64,000 nt of DNA from Aradus depressus. Lineage: Eukaryota > Arthropoda > Insecta > Hemiptera > Aradidae. The notes beneath the pieces were generated by a model. That model saw only the letters and a list, made by a program, of their open reading frames with translations. It was not told the DNA's origin and did not search any database. The stretch is from NCBI GenBank assembly GCA_963662175.1, contig OY759215.1, positions 15,675,079 to 15,739,078 of the forward strand, written 5' to 3'. The position numbers were made by a program, and so were the translations under genes. Shown here in pieces: positions 43,529 to 55,660 of the stretch. Every line of letters starts with the position of its first letter. The stretch's first letter is position 1.

Positions 43529-44160
43529 TTTCGGGACACTTCCATGTCCCTTCTTCTGGTCACTATGAACCAGATCACCAACCTTTGATTCATAATGTCC
43601 AGAAGAGGGATGGGAAAAAGTCTCCTGAAATATTGTCAGAAAAAAAAAACAAGAGACTGTTTATGACGCCAACAACACTAAGCAGGCGTACACTCACCTT
43701 TGTGATTCATTATCAGTAGATCGAGTATTAATATGAAAATGTTGTTCCTCCGAACATGACGAAACACTTGAAATTTCTGAACTTAATTTCCTCTTTTTGG
43801 ACGGCGGTCCTGGACCATTATTCTCATATTTAGTCTGTATCATTGCCTGCCACGATTTTAGGGTTCACCAAAAAATTCACAAAATATGAACTCGTAAGTG
43901 TTCGAGTAAAGCAGACATACCCGCTTACTCCCTAAATTACACTATTTCAAGGGAGAGAGAGAGATAGAGGAAGTGTGCGTGCACGTTTTTTCTCTCTCCC
44001 TCTCTATTTCCGTTCGCCTCAGCGCGTCACATAATTTCGTAACTCATTTACCAGCTTAGTCCCCAAGTTACCCAGTGCGCGTAAAGAAGTATCTCGTGGA
44101 AAAAGAAAAAAAGCCTCTGAAAAAAAATGTCGGAAAAAATCAACATAATAACATCTTAGA
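43529..44160. repeat. palindromic hammerhead-like repeat with insertion
   Basis: The minus-strand motif at 43559-43529 (CCAGAAGA, GGGACA/TGTCCC stem, GAAATATTGTC) faces a degenerate plus-strand copy at 43600-43640 (CCAGAAGAGGGATGGG, CTCCTGAAATATTGTC). The flank CCTCTGAAA..TCGGAAA.AATCAACAT, seen at 16970-16998, reappears at 44112-44145, so about 450 bp has been inserted or retained between. No coding signal. Confidence 0.55.
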
Positions 44161-44169
44161 GAAGTTTAA

Positions 44170-46534
44170 GTAAGACATATTTATTGTGTTCAAGAAGTGG
44201 GGAAGGGCATTAAAGAAGTTGATTCCTTTACGAGTTATACTTCTTTCAAAGAGAAAGAAACAATGTTTAGTTATTTGAAATTCGTCTTTCGTCTTGATAT
44301 AATAATAATTATGATATCAAAGACTATATAAGACTAAAGATTATATTAGAGTTCTCGACACAACCATGTAGAGAAAAATGTTATTTTGTTATTGCATAAC
44401 ATACTTTTGTTGATGCAAAAAGTGGCATTTAGTGTCACGAGAAAAGTTACACAGCAGTGTCTTTTTCTTTCTTTTTTTTCGGACTTGGCCAGAGACACTG
44501 CCGTGTCTCCTGATTTTCAAATTATTATTAATAATTACTAATTATTAATAGTCTCTGCGTAGTCTGTACTGTTCTATACACATATACTATTAATGTAAAA
44601 CTTTTAAGAAATAGATTTTCGAAAATTACGTACACTTAATTTCTTAGAGAGTTTTCAAGTCTTTAATGTAAATACTGTAAAGTATTATGTTCTTTTGAAC
44701 TTTTTCAAGTAAGCTCCAAAAATGTTAGCTTAATGGGGCGAGAAAATGGTTCATTAAATATGTAAATGGTTCATTATAGCACCAAAAAGGAAGAAAAAAA
44801 AAGAAGGAAAGAAACTTTCGGGGTCGTTCTTTTACTTTAATTTTTTTATTTGGTTTATAAAGGGTGAAAAAAGATAATAAGACTTCTCAAGCTCATACAA
44901 GGGATTTTGTTAATAAGTATACTTAAACTGCGTGCACCTAGAGACCTAAGCAACAAATTATATCGTCTTCTTTGGGAGTGCTGGACTTTCATTTTAATTT
45001 GTCATCTTGTCTTACCTGGATCTGAAAATACCAAGTTTTTCATTAAGAACCAAGTCTTCCAGTTTTCTTAACAAAATTTAAGAATACTCCCGTGGTCTAA
45101 TCTTTTAAGATCACATCTTTATGTGGAATCTCGTTGGAGCATATCCCGAGCAAGTGAGCTCCGTCTCGTCTTCCCCACGTCATATCTTGAGACAATTATA
45201 AAAATGTAAAATAAAATAAAAATGATAATTAAATAATAAAAATAAATATTATCACATTTCCTGTAGAAATTGTTTTTAATTCTTCTAATATTGATTTCTA
45301 CAGTAGTTTCCGAAAAGGGCCCTAATAAAAAAATATAGAAAGTTGATGACGTGCAATTTTTAAGAAAGTGCACGTATATAAAACAAATTTCAATTAACAA
45401 TAATTGTTAATTATTACTTATTTGGATTTCTTTAAAAGTATAATACTGAGATGCCATCAAATTTTTATAAGTTTGCAAAAATGTTCAATTTAATCCAAAG
45501 ATATTTTCTTATTTGGTTGACAGGAAAAATGAATAGCATAGAATCGAGAACAAAATATTGCGTTTAATAATATTTAACCTACAATGTAAAGAAAGGAATA
45601 AATTTTGAAAATAAACAATATATACACAAATTCTTACAAACTAATTCCTAAAACTATTACAGTCCTTTTTCTGTGGCCTCTCTTTTTTTTTTTAATACTG
45701 GCATTTATTAATAAATAAAAAGTACCTTCTTTTGTAGCTCACTCTTTATTTGTCCCTTGGCTCATCTCCATACTTCAACTGTGTTAAGACTAACACCACT
45801 CTCTTTCGACTGTGCTACTCTATATAAAACAGCTGATCGCCGGCATTTGTTTCGATCGTTGGTTGTTCTCCATTAATTTTTAACAAAAGCGAATGGTCTA
45901 TCTTTGTATATTTATATTCACTAATAATTAGAACATTAATAAATCAATTATTGATTCATTAATGTTCTAACAGCTGTTGTTTTATTAAAACTTCTACTTT
46001 TTAGCTGTTTTCATAAGAAAAATCAACATTTTAACAATTCTTTAAACAAAAAAAAAATTTAATTCTAGACTATTTTAATAATTACAATGTGTGTAATTTT
46101 CACATCACAATGAAGTTTGTTTTTTGGTGTAATAATTTTTTTTTTTTTTCCCAAATGGTCCTTACTGATAAATAGACTGACTGAGAGCTCGCAGCCAGTG
46201 AATGTCCCGGTACTAGAGTGATAAATTCTATACATAATGCAGAGGGATGCCGAATACAAGTCAAAGGGAGACTCGGCCATGCAGATCGAAGCTGTCCTAG
46301 GAACCTTGCTGCCTAGCAGCTATGCAGGCCGCGGAGGTGACTCCTTCATAATGTCCCTACAGTAGACAACACAATGATATCTCCTCCATAGATGTCACTC
46401 TGTCTCTCTGCTCTACAATAGAACAACCTTCCACTCCTGGTTCACCTTAGGGCAATTCTATTTACTATGGTATTTGTCCCATTATATGCTAGTCAACTTT
46501 ATTCCTAATTCTCAAAATTCAAATAAATTTTTTT
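44170..46534. other. no gene; one short palindrome
   Basis: AT-rich. The only structured item seen is a near-perfect 21-bp palindrome at 45928-45970. Short open frames (45119-45400, 46065-46280) have no domain. Confidence 0.4.
45928..45970. repeat. 21-bp palindrome
   Basis: TTAGAACATTAATAAATCAA(T) is followed after one base by its complement, with one mismatch. It could be a MITE core or a cruciform. Confidence 0.7.
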
Positions 46535-47240
46535 TTACTTCCCCATCTATATGAATTATAAGAGAAGTTATGTAATCGGTCAAAATGTAATTTCACGTTT
46601 TCCGACGTCAGATTCCAAATTTTAAAAAAAAAATCTGTGTGTCTGTGAAAACGATAACTCCCAATAGAATAAATGTATCGTCACAAAATTGTATATATGA
46701 ATTCAGAACCCTCTAACAACAATATCTTTTTCAGCCGAATCGACTACAGGGAATTGGGGGATTAGGGGGGGAGACTTAACTCTGAAACTCTAACAACTGC
46801 CGTTGTAATGAATGTATCGACAAAAAATTTCATATGTGGATTCAAAACTCGATAAGTTCGATACTTATTAAGTTTTATCGAAATCGGCAGAAGGGAAGGG
46901 GGAGGAGAGGGGAGCTCAACTCAAAAACCCCAATAACTGCCGATGTAATGAAAGTATCGACATAATATTTCTTATGTGAAGTCAAAAACCAATGAGGACA
47001 TAACCTGTCAAATTTCAGCGATATCGGTCCAAGTGAAGGGGACTTGAGGGGAGAGGGCTCAATTCAAATGTGCTAATAATCGGCAGCGATATAATGAATG
47101 TATCGACACAAAATTTAGTACGAGGATTCATGTAAGTCAAAAATTGAGTTTTAGCTCAAACGGTCGATTGACTTTGGTGGGAGAACGAAAACGTACTTAA
47201 TTCTTGGTGAAGAAATACATAAACGGTGATTCACCGACAA
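46535..47240 (+). repeat. family B repeat, best full-length copy
   Basis: 5' hairpin (ACTTCCCCATC...GAGAAGT), TTATGTAATCGGTC, TTTTCCGAC region, CTGTGTGTCTGTGAAAACGA, then four tandem units beginning near 46660, 46800, 46935 and 47090, each CTGCC(G)...AATGAATGTATCGACA. The terminal domain carries TTGAGTTTTAGC.CAAACGG and GGTGATTCACCGACAAC. Length about 706 bp. No long open frame, no terminal inverted repeats apart from the ACTTCCCC / GGGGAAGT words. Confidence 0.9.
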
Positions 47241-48231
47241 CTTTTTCAGATGCATTTTCTCACTGTTCCAAGCAGAGAAAGAAATATATTATTCTGGAAT
47301 TATGTTTCCGATCCTAAAGGAAAAGAATGGAGAAAACAAACTCACAAAGAAGGAATTATTAACCCTCCAGCTGCTTCATTTTTTTTTTTTTTTTTTTTCA
47401 ACATCTGCGATGGAGCTGGATTCTTTGACAACCACAAATAATTTCCATGGAATATTCCTCGTATAGTTGATAATATATGGAATGTTTTTCCATGTATATG
47501 TATGACGACGAATGTACGAAACCCTACGAATTCGCGAAAGAATTACCCTGAAGATTTCCTAGTTTCTGGGTGACCTTCCTGTCTCTCACATGGCACTTGC
47601 TCGATGTTGTTCACTGTAGCAGTTTTTTTGTATTATTGAAATAAAAAATTGAAGATAATGTTTACACTTACATCAATTTATAGGGAAAAAAAATTATATA
47701 AAAATCATCCCACCAATACAACAGAATCAGCTGGTAAGTATTTGCTTAGCCTGAACGCTCACAGCTTTGCATGAATCAAAAAGCATGTTGCATCCGTTTT
47801 TCCCCCTTTAATTTTTTTTTCTAGTTCTTTTTCTTGCACTTTTTTTTCTTCTTTCTTAAATTGTGAAATTTAAATTCTCATACATTTTAGTTTTGCTAAT
47901 TTTTTTTTTGTTTTGTTTCATGCTTTCCTTTGCTGAGCAGAGCGCAATTAGAGTAAGTACTTAGGATAATTGTTCTTGCAAAACAATGTTTGTATAAACA
48001 TCTGAGTCTATTAGTTTAGTAGATCGTTGGTGCTCAAACGCAAAAAATCTAAAACTTTTTTTTTTATTATTCCGTTGGAGGAATCATCTTCTGCAAATCT
48101 ATTTCAAAAACAAAACAAAATAGTAAAAATAAATATATGATAAAAAAAACAGTAACTTTCTTAACCCAACCTCTTTTGTACAGATCACTCTCCCTTCTCT
48201 CAAATTCATTACTTACTGAGTATAAGAAAGT
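47241..48231. other. no gene seen
   Basis: Poly-T at about 47380-47398, otherwise AT-rich and unrecognised. Confidence 0.4.
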
Positions 48232-48975
48232 CACTCTCAGAATCACGATATACAATGAAACATGGAAAACCCCTGACGCCAACACATTACTGGGTATACG
48301 ATAGACACTCTCAGAATTACGCTGTATAATGAAACATAGAAAACCCCTGACGCCAACACATTACTGTGTGAACGAAAGTCACTCTCAGAATCACGCTATA
48401 CAATGAAACATAGTAAACCCCTGCCGCCAACACATTACTGGGTGAACGAAAGTCACTCTCAGAATCACGCTATACAATGAAACATAGTAAACCCCTGCCG
48501 CCAACACATTACTGGGTGAACGAAAGTCACTCTCAGAATCACGCTATACAATGAAACATAGTAAACCCTTGACGCCAACACATTACTGGTTATACGATAG
48601 TCACTCTCAGAATCACGTTATACAATGAAACACAGTAAACCCCTGACGCCAACACATTACTGGGCATACGAAAGTCACTCAGAATTACGCTATACAATGA
48701 AACATAGTAAACCCCTGACGCCAACACATTACTGGGTGAACGAAAGTCACTCTCAGAATCACGTTATACAATGAAACACAGTAAACCCCTGACGCCAACA
48801 CATTACTGGGCATACGAAAGTCACTCAGAATTACGCTGTATAATGAAACATAGAAAATCCCTGACGCCATCACATTACTGGGTATATGAAAGTACCATGT
48901 GTTGGCGTCTTTGTTTCATTGTACATCGTAATTCTGAGAGTGACTTTCTAATACCCAGTAAGAATGTGACAGAGA
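48232..48975. repeat. 74-bp tandem array with terminal inverted unit
   Basis: About nine units of CACTCTCAGAATCACGCTAT, ACAATGAAACATAGTAAACC, CCTGACGCCAACACATTACT, GGGTGAACGAAAGT. Units near 48676 and 48822 lack a few bases. The last unit (about 48893-48960) is inverted (GTGTTGGCGTC, TTTGTTTCATTGTACATCG, AATTCTGAGAGTGACTTTC). The spacers are not unique, so this is not a CRISPR array. Confidence 0.93.
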
Positions 48976-49103
48976 AATGGAGAGTAATATGTACAAAACA
49001 GGTTGGGATAAGAAAGTTGTGTAATGACCACACCACATATGTAATATATGTTTTTCTTTATATGTTTTTAAATAAAAAAAACAACCAATATTAAAGATAT
49101 TTT

Positions 49104-49566
49104 AAAATTCGTTGTTATGCGTTACAATTTAAACATTACTATGAAATATTTCCTACGGAAATTAATTTTCCATTCTTTGAGGCGCTATGACTTTGGTCGT
49201 ATTGGTCCTATCTCAAATTAGCGATTGGAAATTTAATAACAAATATATTTTGTAAGAACTAATTTTCGGTAGGATTAACCGTTTTCGGGTTAATCAAGGA
49301 AACGTTGAAAAATACGGATTTCAAAACGACTGTATTTTGCAAACCGGGCGAACTGCGAAAAATCGATTTCGATTAGCTCATAAAGAGGTCTCAATTTTCG
49401 TCCAATTTTGGCCATAAATGTTCCTTATTTAATTTCGGATTGATAATATGTTCTCAGATTTGAGATAGAACCATTACGATGAAAGTTATGGAGCCCCAAA
49501 GAATGTAAAATAAATTTCGGTAGGAAATAAATGTTTCCTAATTTTAATGTATAGCGACGAATTTTT
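49104..49566. mobile_element. MITE with TIRs of about 115 bp
   Basis: Left arm 49104-49220 and right arm 49455-49566 are inverted: outer ends AAAATTCGT.G.TAT, then GGAAA..A.TTTC and TTCTTTG.GGC.C.ATGACTTT. Inner ends share CTATCTCAAAT. The interior is a short AT-rich spacer with its own small palindromes. No transposase. Confidence 0.8.
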
Positions 49567-49569
49567 TAT

Positions 49570-50499
49570 TTTATTTATGACAGTTTTTAGTTAAAAAGGA
49601 TAAAAAATAAATAAAGTTTCAATAATATTTCTTGATGTACGAGGTTGCGTTTCAATACCATCGATAGTACACATGTTATTTAATTAAGTTCACCGTGGCT
49701 TTCTGTCAAGAATTCCACGGTTCCAAGTAAAAGATTTTGTCGTTAAACACCAATTAATGAGCCCTTACAGTGAATTATATATATTCTTTGATAATTCATT
49801 TGTGCATATAGTCTTTGTATTCGCCTTTGAGGAGGGGGCACCAATTTGGTATGAGTTTGGCGTATACAAACACTAGGGTGGGTAGCGAATTTATGTATGA
49901 AACATTAGTACAACCTCTGGTAGCGTTGTGGTTTGTATGAGAAATATATTATGGAACTGTTAAATGTTATGTTCATACCACTGAAAGGAGCGACATTTCT
50001 ATAATGGTGCTTTGCAGATCAGGAGGGTTCTCCGGGTAAAATAAACATTGGCCAATGGTCGGATGATACGTCTGGGTGCAGCAAGAGGCAGAAAGGTATA
50101 CTGTATGGAAGCTTGGTCATAAAATAGGTAACTGGGGTGGGAAACTATTTTCTCTGGAAGCTAGTTGAAGAAGAGATGGATATTAATCGAGACAGGTGTA
50201 TTGCATCCTCTAGACGTCAGATGAGTAAACTAATTTAATTAGTTTAGCCAAAAACCAACAGACAGCGCTCAGTAATAATTGAACTAAAAGGCCCCAACAG
50301 TCTTAACCAAAGATATAAAATATGTTATAATTGAGGAAATTTTGAAATTTCTTTATTTGAAAATGTCGAACTGGTCATTGTTAGGAGCAAGCCAACATTG
50401 TATTAAATTTCATCATATATAATTGCATATGAATCTGTAATTTCACAAAGAAAAATGTGATTGTGCTGAGTTCGAGTGATTTTTAACATGACTTAAGTA
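49570..50499. other. no gene seen
   Basis: Unrecognised AT-rich sequence. Confidence 0.4.
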
Positions 50500-51090
50500 C
50501 AAAAAAACGGAGCTCTTCCGTGATGTTTTTGGATGAAAATAATTTTAAATTCAAATCATTTCAAATTGTTTAAAATTGTCCATGTTTTATTATTATTAAT
50601 TTATTATTATATGTATAATAGCTCATGTCTTCACTACTCTATCCTATATGCGCTGTACACAATCATGAGAACGAATGTAATTTTTAACAATGGATCTTAC
50701 TTACCTTAATGTTGTGAGAACTTCAATATTTCCATGTCGTGAAGAATGGTGAATATATTGATGAGAACTTGATTCATCTGTAGCATTAACATCATTGCCA
50801 TTATAACACTTTCTTATTTTATTGTGTTCTTCACTTTTCATTGTTTACACTATAAACATGCACGCCAAAGCAGACGTTCCACAAGACGCGTAGTGGCTGA
50901 ATTCAGTTGAATATACTACAGTTTTGCCAAGGTCCATTCATCCATCCCCTCCTGCCGCCTCCTTCCTTATGCCAGTCGGGGAGGGGAGAGTGGAACTTTC
51001 GTTGCTAACTTCCGTTCTCTACCGTTTTCACGAACTCACTATCGTCCATCACTACCAACGACACGTAAGGAGCTCCGCTCCAAAATATCC
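50500..51090 (-). repeat. promoter/first-exon-like block, copy 2
   Basis: Inverted homolog of 11039-11490, plus a distal part (50500-50580) matching 11806-11885. It lacks the AT-only array that copy 1 contains. Both copies keep a GC-richer upstream segment that is also open in the opposite direction (GEGRVELSL.TSV..RFH.LT on the plus strand here, on the minus strand at 11 kb). Confidence 0.7.
50705..50841 (-). CDS. putative first coding exon with splice donor, copy 2
   Basis: ATG at 50841 (minus), opening MKSEEHNKIRKCYNGNDVNA, ends at AAG|GTAAGT (donor at 50705/50704). It has the same length and donor position as the exon at 11293-11429, with about 10 residue differences, mostly single substitutions and no indel. 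See that entry for interpretation. Confidence 0.4.
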
Positions 51091-51306
51091 TTGGGTTATT
51101 CTTTGGACATACTTTGTTTTTATGCTATTTGGTCAATTTATGCTCACTCTACCAAACAAAAATTTCCGGTTCAATTCACCTCATTAGGCACTGTATAAAG
51201 GGAACATGTGCATCATTATGTTCCCTTTATACAATGCCTGATTCTTGTGTCAACAGGTAATTGGATTAGTGTATGTGACATCTTCATTTTTTATATAGTT
51301 AGTTTA

Positions 51307-51644
51307 GAGGGCGCCGGTAGCTCAGTGGTATGCGTGTTTGCCTTCTGAGCTCAAGACCGTGGGTTCGAAACCCAACCGAGGTCCTTAGTGAGGTAAAATA
51401 AACTTAAGCACGCCGTCCTTCGGATGGGACCTTAAGCGATGGTCCCGAGCCTGTACGATGTCAGATACTCGTTAAAGACCCCTACCCTACGTGATTAAAA
51501 ATTTAGGGTAGGCAAAAACTAGGACTCCCACAGTAGAGTCGGGCTCATTTCCATCAGAGTGATGAAAGAGCGCTCTGGTAGTAGGCGATATGACCTCGGA
51601 GTTAAAGCCCGGGCATGAGTCATAAAACCTAACCAAAGCTAACT
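51307..51644 (+). mobile_element. SINE-A copy, full length, inserted at another SINE-A
   Basis: Complete head (GAGGGCGCCGGTAGCTCAGT; box B GGGTTCGAAACCC) and tail CATAAAACCTAACC. TATAGTTAGTT flanks both sides (51294-51304 and 51645-51655). The right duplication is part of the tail of the older minus-strand SINE-A next door. Confidence 0.92.
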
Positions 51645-51649
51645 TATAG

Positions 51650-51830
51650 TTAGTTATTATGACTCATGCCCAGGCTTTAACTACAAGGTTATATCGCCTA
51701 CTACCAGAGCGCTCTTTTGCCACTGGTTAAATTTTTGTTCACCTAGGTTGGGGTTAACGAGTATCTTAAATCTTAGAGGCTCGGGACCATCGCTTAACGT
51801 CTACGTCGAAGGACGGTGAGCCTCGCCCGA
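51650..51830 (-). repeat. SINE-A copy, older, inverted neighbour
   Basis: TTATGACTCATGCCCAGGCT through CTTAACGTCTACGTCGAAGG. The head is missing. Confidence 0.85.
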
Positions 51831-52211
51831 GTTAATTTTTGTATATATTTTATTTTGATGAACAATTTAGTTGTGGTGAATCACTTCGATGCGAAATAAC
51901 TTCCCCTACACTTTGTATTGCTGGCGATGTAAAAATTTAATTGAATGATGTTGCCACGGCCTCTTACATTAATTTGAGATGCCCTATTGAAGTGTAAAGG
52001 TGAAACTGAGATGGCACTGGCCCGCTCTACATAAGCCCACGATTTCCCCTGACGCTGTCTCATTGACAATTTGACTAATTCCTCTCAGATGACTGCTTAC
52101 TTAAGCCTAGTCACCGTCTTGATCCTTCTGTGACCTAGGGATCAGGTGTCCTAGAAGCCTATTCGCATAATGCAGGTTCATCTTACCTAGTACAATGAGA
52201 CAATGTCATGT

Positions 52212-52430
52212 TTAACTTCCCCGGCTATACGAAGTATAGAGGAAATTTCGTAACCGGTCAGAAATTCGATGCGTTTTCAAGGGTATTTCATGTTTTCCGA
52301 ACTCCTGATTCCAAAAATAAAAATAAAAAATGTGTAATCATGTTGGCCTTAGTCTTGGTGGGAGAGCAAAGGCATTGTTAATTAATTCGTGCCTGGGGAA
52401 GTACATAGCATGTGACTCACGACGACTTTT
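52212..52430 (+). repeat. family B repeat with large internal deletion
   Basis: 5' hairpin (ACTTCCCCGGCTATACGAAG) and the TTTTCCGAACTCCTGATTCC region are followed directly by the 3' end (GTGGGAGAGCAAAGGC, CTGGGGAAGTACATAGC). The tandem units are gone. Confidence 0.85.
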
Positions 52431-52827
52431 TTTATTAGTTTTAACGTAAGAAGTTAACAAATAGTTTCTTTTATATTGATCATTTGAACAAATCTATTGA
52501 TGGTGCCCTCGTAACAGGTATATCGTTAGGGATCCAACCGGCGAAGAACTACCCCATCGATACCCCAGTGATGCGATGGTAACAACTAGATCATACTGAA
52601 TACTACACCATCGAGGATCCATTCGGTGATTGTAAGCAATAGAGGGTAGATAGACTTTTCAACTGGTTAGATCCTCGTTCGTATAGTTGTTAGCATTGCT
52701 GCCTGGAATCCCTGTTAATGCAGTTGTTAGCACCTCTGGCTGGATGCTCAGTGGTGTAGTTGTAATGTACGGATAGCTGCCCCAAAGCTTCGTAAGATTT
52801 TATGTTCAGCTTCTCAAAAGAGGAGTT
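52431..52827. other. no gene seen
   Basis: Moderate GC with short repeats (GTTGTTAGCA twice near 52688-52730). Not recognised. Confidence 0.35.
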
Positions 52828-52912
52828 AGTTATTGTGACTCATGCGCGGGCTTTAATTACGAGGTCTTATCGCCTACTACCAGACCGCTTTTTCGTCGCT
52901 CTGATGGACATA
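52828..52912 (-). repeat. SINE-A tail fragment
   Basis: GTTATTGTGACTCATGCGCG through TTTTTCGTCGCTCTGATGGA. Confidence 0.8.
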
Positions 52913-53395
52913 TTATAATATTTTGAACTAGTAATGAAGACATTTAAAAAAAATCAATAGTGTTAAGTTTAGTCGTTTTTCTGGCTGCACTTTTACTTAC
53001 AGTTCTGTTAGGAGTAATAAGCCACGAGACTACCTACTGTTTGCGATAAGATGGCGGGGGCCTCAGTAAACTATAGTTTGTTTGTGTGTGGAATTTTTCA
53101 GGTATCTTAGTAAGTTTTTTATTAAGCTATTTATCTCCAAATTTATTTGATCTATTGATATAAATCATAAACCTTTCGGGAGACACCTTCTATCCTCTGT
53201 ATCTAAACGTTTTTCTAAACTAAAATAAATAATATAAATCAGTAAATATATACTGTATAACAAACGAACACATAAATCAGCAATTTTCACAGTTAATTTC
53301 TGAGATTGGTGCATGATTTTGTGACTTTTTAGTCCATTGAGACCCCGATACTGAGAATGGGAGGCCTCCCGAAACGTTCATTGTTATTATGAGTT
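52913..53395. other. no gene seen
   Basis: AT-rich. CCCGAAACG at about 53369 is the kind of word found next to the hammerhead-like motifs, but no CTGANGA partner is near. Confidence 0.35.
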
Positions 53396-53672
53396 AGTTA
53401 TTGCGACTCATTGCCGAGCTTTGACTTCAAGGTCATATCGCCCACTACTCCGGTGGAGATGAGCATGATTCTATAATTTTGCCTACACAGGTTTATTTAC
53501 CAAGGGTACCTCTTTAACAAGTACTTGACATTGTACGGGCTCGGGACCATCGCTTAACGTCCCATCCGACAGCGTGCTCAATGTTTTTTTTTACCTCCCC
53601 AATATTTCGAACCCGCGATCTTGAGCAAAGTAGGCTGGTATGCTACCTCTGAGCTATGAGACTCTCTCGTTT
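53396..53672 (-). repeat. SINE-A copy, complete but diverged
   Basis: Tail (GTTATTGCGACTCATTGCC), body and degraded head (TTCGAACCCGCGATCTTGAG; CTACCTCTGAGCTATGAG). Confidence 0.85.
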
Positions 53673-54159
53673 TTACTATTCAAGTCGATTGACTTGAAAT
53701 AAATTGGGAGATAAATATCTGCATAACAAAATTACCAGTAATTTGTTGTGCCCCGCTTGGAGCCTGATGACTTATGCCTCGACGAGAGGTGCCACGCTTG
53801 GAGCCCGATGATTGTCCCCGGGTCGGGAACCCATTTCCCTGTATTAAGTCTGTATAATTGAGGTGGCCGGTAGATTTTCTGGTTGGGTGAATCTCAGCCC
53901 CAGGGAACCACTCAGTTACCCATCCAACGCTGCTTGTACGCCAAGTGATCCTCTAAGAGGCTTTTAGAGCGTTAAAACCGATTTATTCATTGATTATTTA
54001 GTTCATAGCAGCTTTCATGAAATCTTTGGCCATTACACGGAAAAAACAAACAGAAACCCGAGAAAACAATAGAACTGTAACAGTATCTTGTAAAATGTAC
54101 TTAAGCCAAGAAAAAAATTGTTGTAGATATTAATATAGATTCTCCAAATCTGTTATAGG
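53673..54159. other. no gene; doubled GC-rich motif
   Basis: GCTTGGAGCC(T/C)GATGA occurs twice (about 53756 and 53805). The surrounding 53750-53960 is GC-richer and may be an old transposon. Confidence 0.35.
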
Positions 54160-54430
54160 TCCCCAGCCGAGGCCCTTAGATTTTTGTAGGGGATGTGAAA
54201 AAACCTTGAGCACGCCATCCTTTGGATGAGAAATTAAGCGATGGTCCCGGAGCCTGTACGATGTCATTTACTCGTTACAAGACCCTTACCCTAGGTGAAT
54301 AAACCGTGGTTGACAAAATGTAGGACTCCCACAGAGACTGGCTCATGTCCAACAGTGCGACGAAAAAGCGGTCTGATAGTAGGCGATATGACCTCTTGGT
54401 TGAAGTCCAGGCGAGTCTCAGTAACTAACT
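54160..54430 (+). repeat. SINE-A copy, 5' truncated
   Basis: CCGAGGCCCTTAG, GAGCACGCCATCCTTTGGAT, GGCGATATGACCTCTTGG, tail CAGTAACTAAC. Confidence 0.85.
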
Positions 54431-54431
54431 A

Positions 54432-54822
54432 TCCTTCTTCGCTTCGGCCGATTCCGCTGAAAATTAATAGGTATCGTCCTTATGGGGTTTTGGACATACT
54501 TATGAAATTTGATGTCAATACTACAACGACAGTTTATTAGAGTTTTCGTGTTACGCTCCCCTACCCCTAAACCCACCGATTTGGCTGAAAATCAATGGAT
54601 GTCATCCTTATGGGGTTTTGGATACACAAATACAATTTCGTGTTAATATATTTATTCTATCGGAAGTTGTCTCGCGCACTCAGTCAAACACAATTTTTTT
54701 TTTTTTTCATTTTTAAATTAAGTAAGGAGGTCCGAAAATATGAAATTCCGTTGAAAACTCCGCATCAATTTTTGATCGATTACATAATTTCCTCTACACT
54801 TCGAATAGCTGGGGAGGTAATA
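54432..54822 (-). repeat. family B repeat, 5' part
   Basis: Two units and the complete hairpin end on the minus strand (CGATTACATAATTTCCTCTA, TTCGAATAGCTGGGGAGG). Confidence 0.82.
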
Positions 54823-54837
54823 ACAAAATGACCACAA

Positions 54838-54990
54838 AGCTTTCGTTGTCTTGTTCTCAGACACAAACAGATTTTTTTCCTTAATTTTTCGAACAGGGGG
54901 TCGGAAAACATAAAATTCCTATGAAAATTTTATATGAATTTCCCACATAACTTCCTCTATACTTCGTATAGCTTGAGAAATAATAACATA
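54838..54990 (-). repeat. family B 5' fragment
   Basis: A second hairpin end (CACATAACTTCCTCTATACT, TCGTATAGCTTGAG) directly follows the previous copy in the same orientation. Confidence 0.75.
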
Positions 54991-55199
54991 ATTTGGTTCT
55001 CCAGCTTCTGGTCTGTAGGAAAAATACTATAGTTGTGTATTATGACTTCATTGGGCACGGTAGCCTTTAAAAAAGTCAGTACAACGTACCAGAACATCAA
55101 TGCTTCAAAATGTCGGTAACACTGCTGAGATCAGTTTAATTATTAGGGGATCGTAAGGAAGAAACCCTGCCAATGTAAATAGATCTTAAACAAAATAAG

Positions 55200-55660
55200 A
55201 AGCCATATCTATCCCGCTTTTAGACTTTGGACAATCACACGGCCGATATGGTCCTATGAACTGAAGCTATGGGACTCAGCCAAGCCATCAAACATCAAGC
55301 GGATCCAATCATTCCAATCCAAAGTCTAAGAACCATTGTAGATGCTCCATTTTTTGTTTCCAACCTCATACTCCACCTCACTGTTCCTTTTGTCCAAGAC
55401 CTCGTTCTTCCAAGTTCTACACAAACCTCTCCTTCCACAATTATCCTCCCGCCAAATCTCCATCGTCACAATCCCATCAGCACAATCTTCCAAAAAAGCG
55501 GTGGCCTCGGGGTCTCTCAGTTCTCTCGATCCCCAGCCTCCTGGTCTTCCTCCATTGCTGGACAGTTGTTGATTGGGCAGAGTGGTGGGAGGGACAGTGA
55601 TGGTTTGGAGAGTGGAGGATGGCAATGTGCGGGAGGCCTACTGGTGCTGTCCTCATTGAG
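55200..55660 (+). pseudogene. Jockey-like LINE C-terminus
   Basis: One frame reads LWDSAKPSNIKRIQSFQSKV, the next (from about 55300) SLRTIVDAPFFVSN, and a third near 55400-55500 FYTNLSFHNYPP and LPKKRWPRGLS. Together these are the Jockey-like post-RT region in order, ending in the RRLKRRWPRDL-type terminus, with at least two frameshifts. The open frame 55269-55856 is therefore a by-product, not a gene. 3' UTR follows with TTATTATT-type sequence. Confidence 0.82.

Noticed and set aside
48232..48900. CRISPR array
   Set aside because: The full 74-bp unit repeats, with no unique spacers, in a eukaryotic context.
52500..52760. tRNA cluster or SINE head
   Set aside because: Words such as TCAGTGGTGTAGTTG resemble box A, but no box B follows at the right distance.
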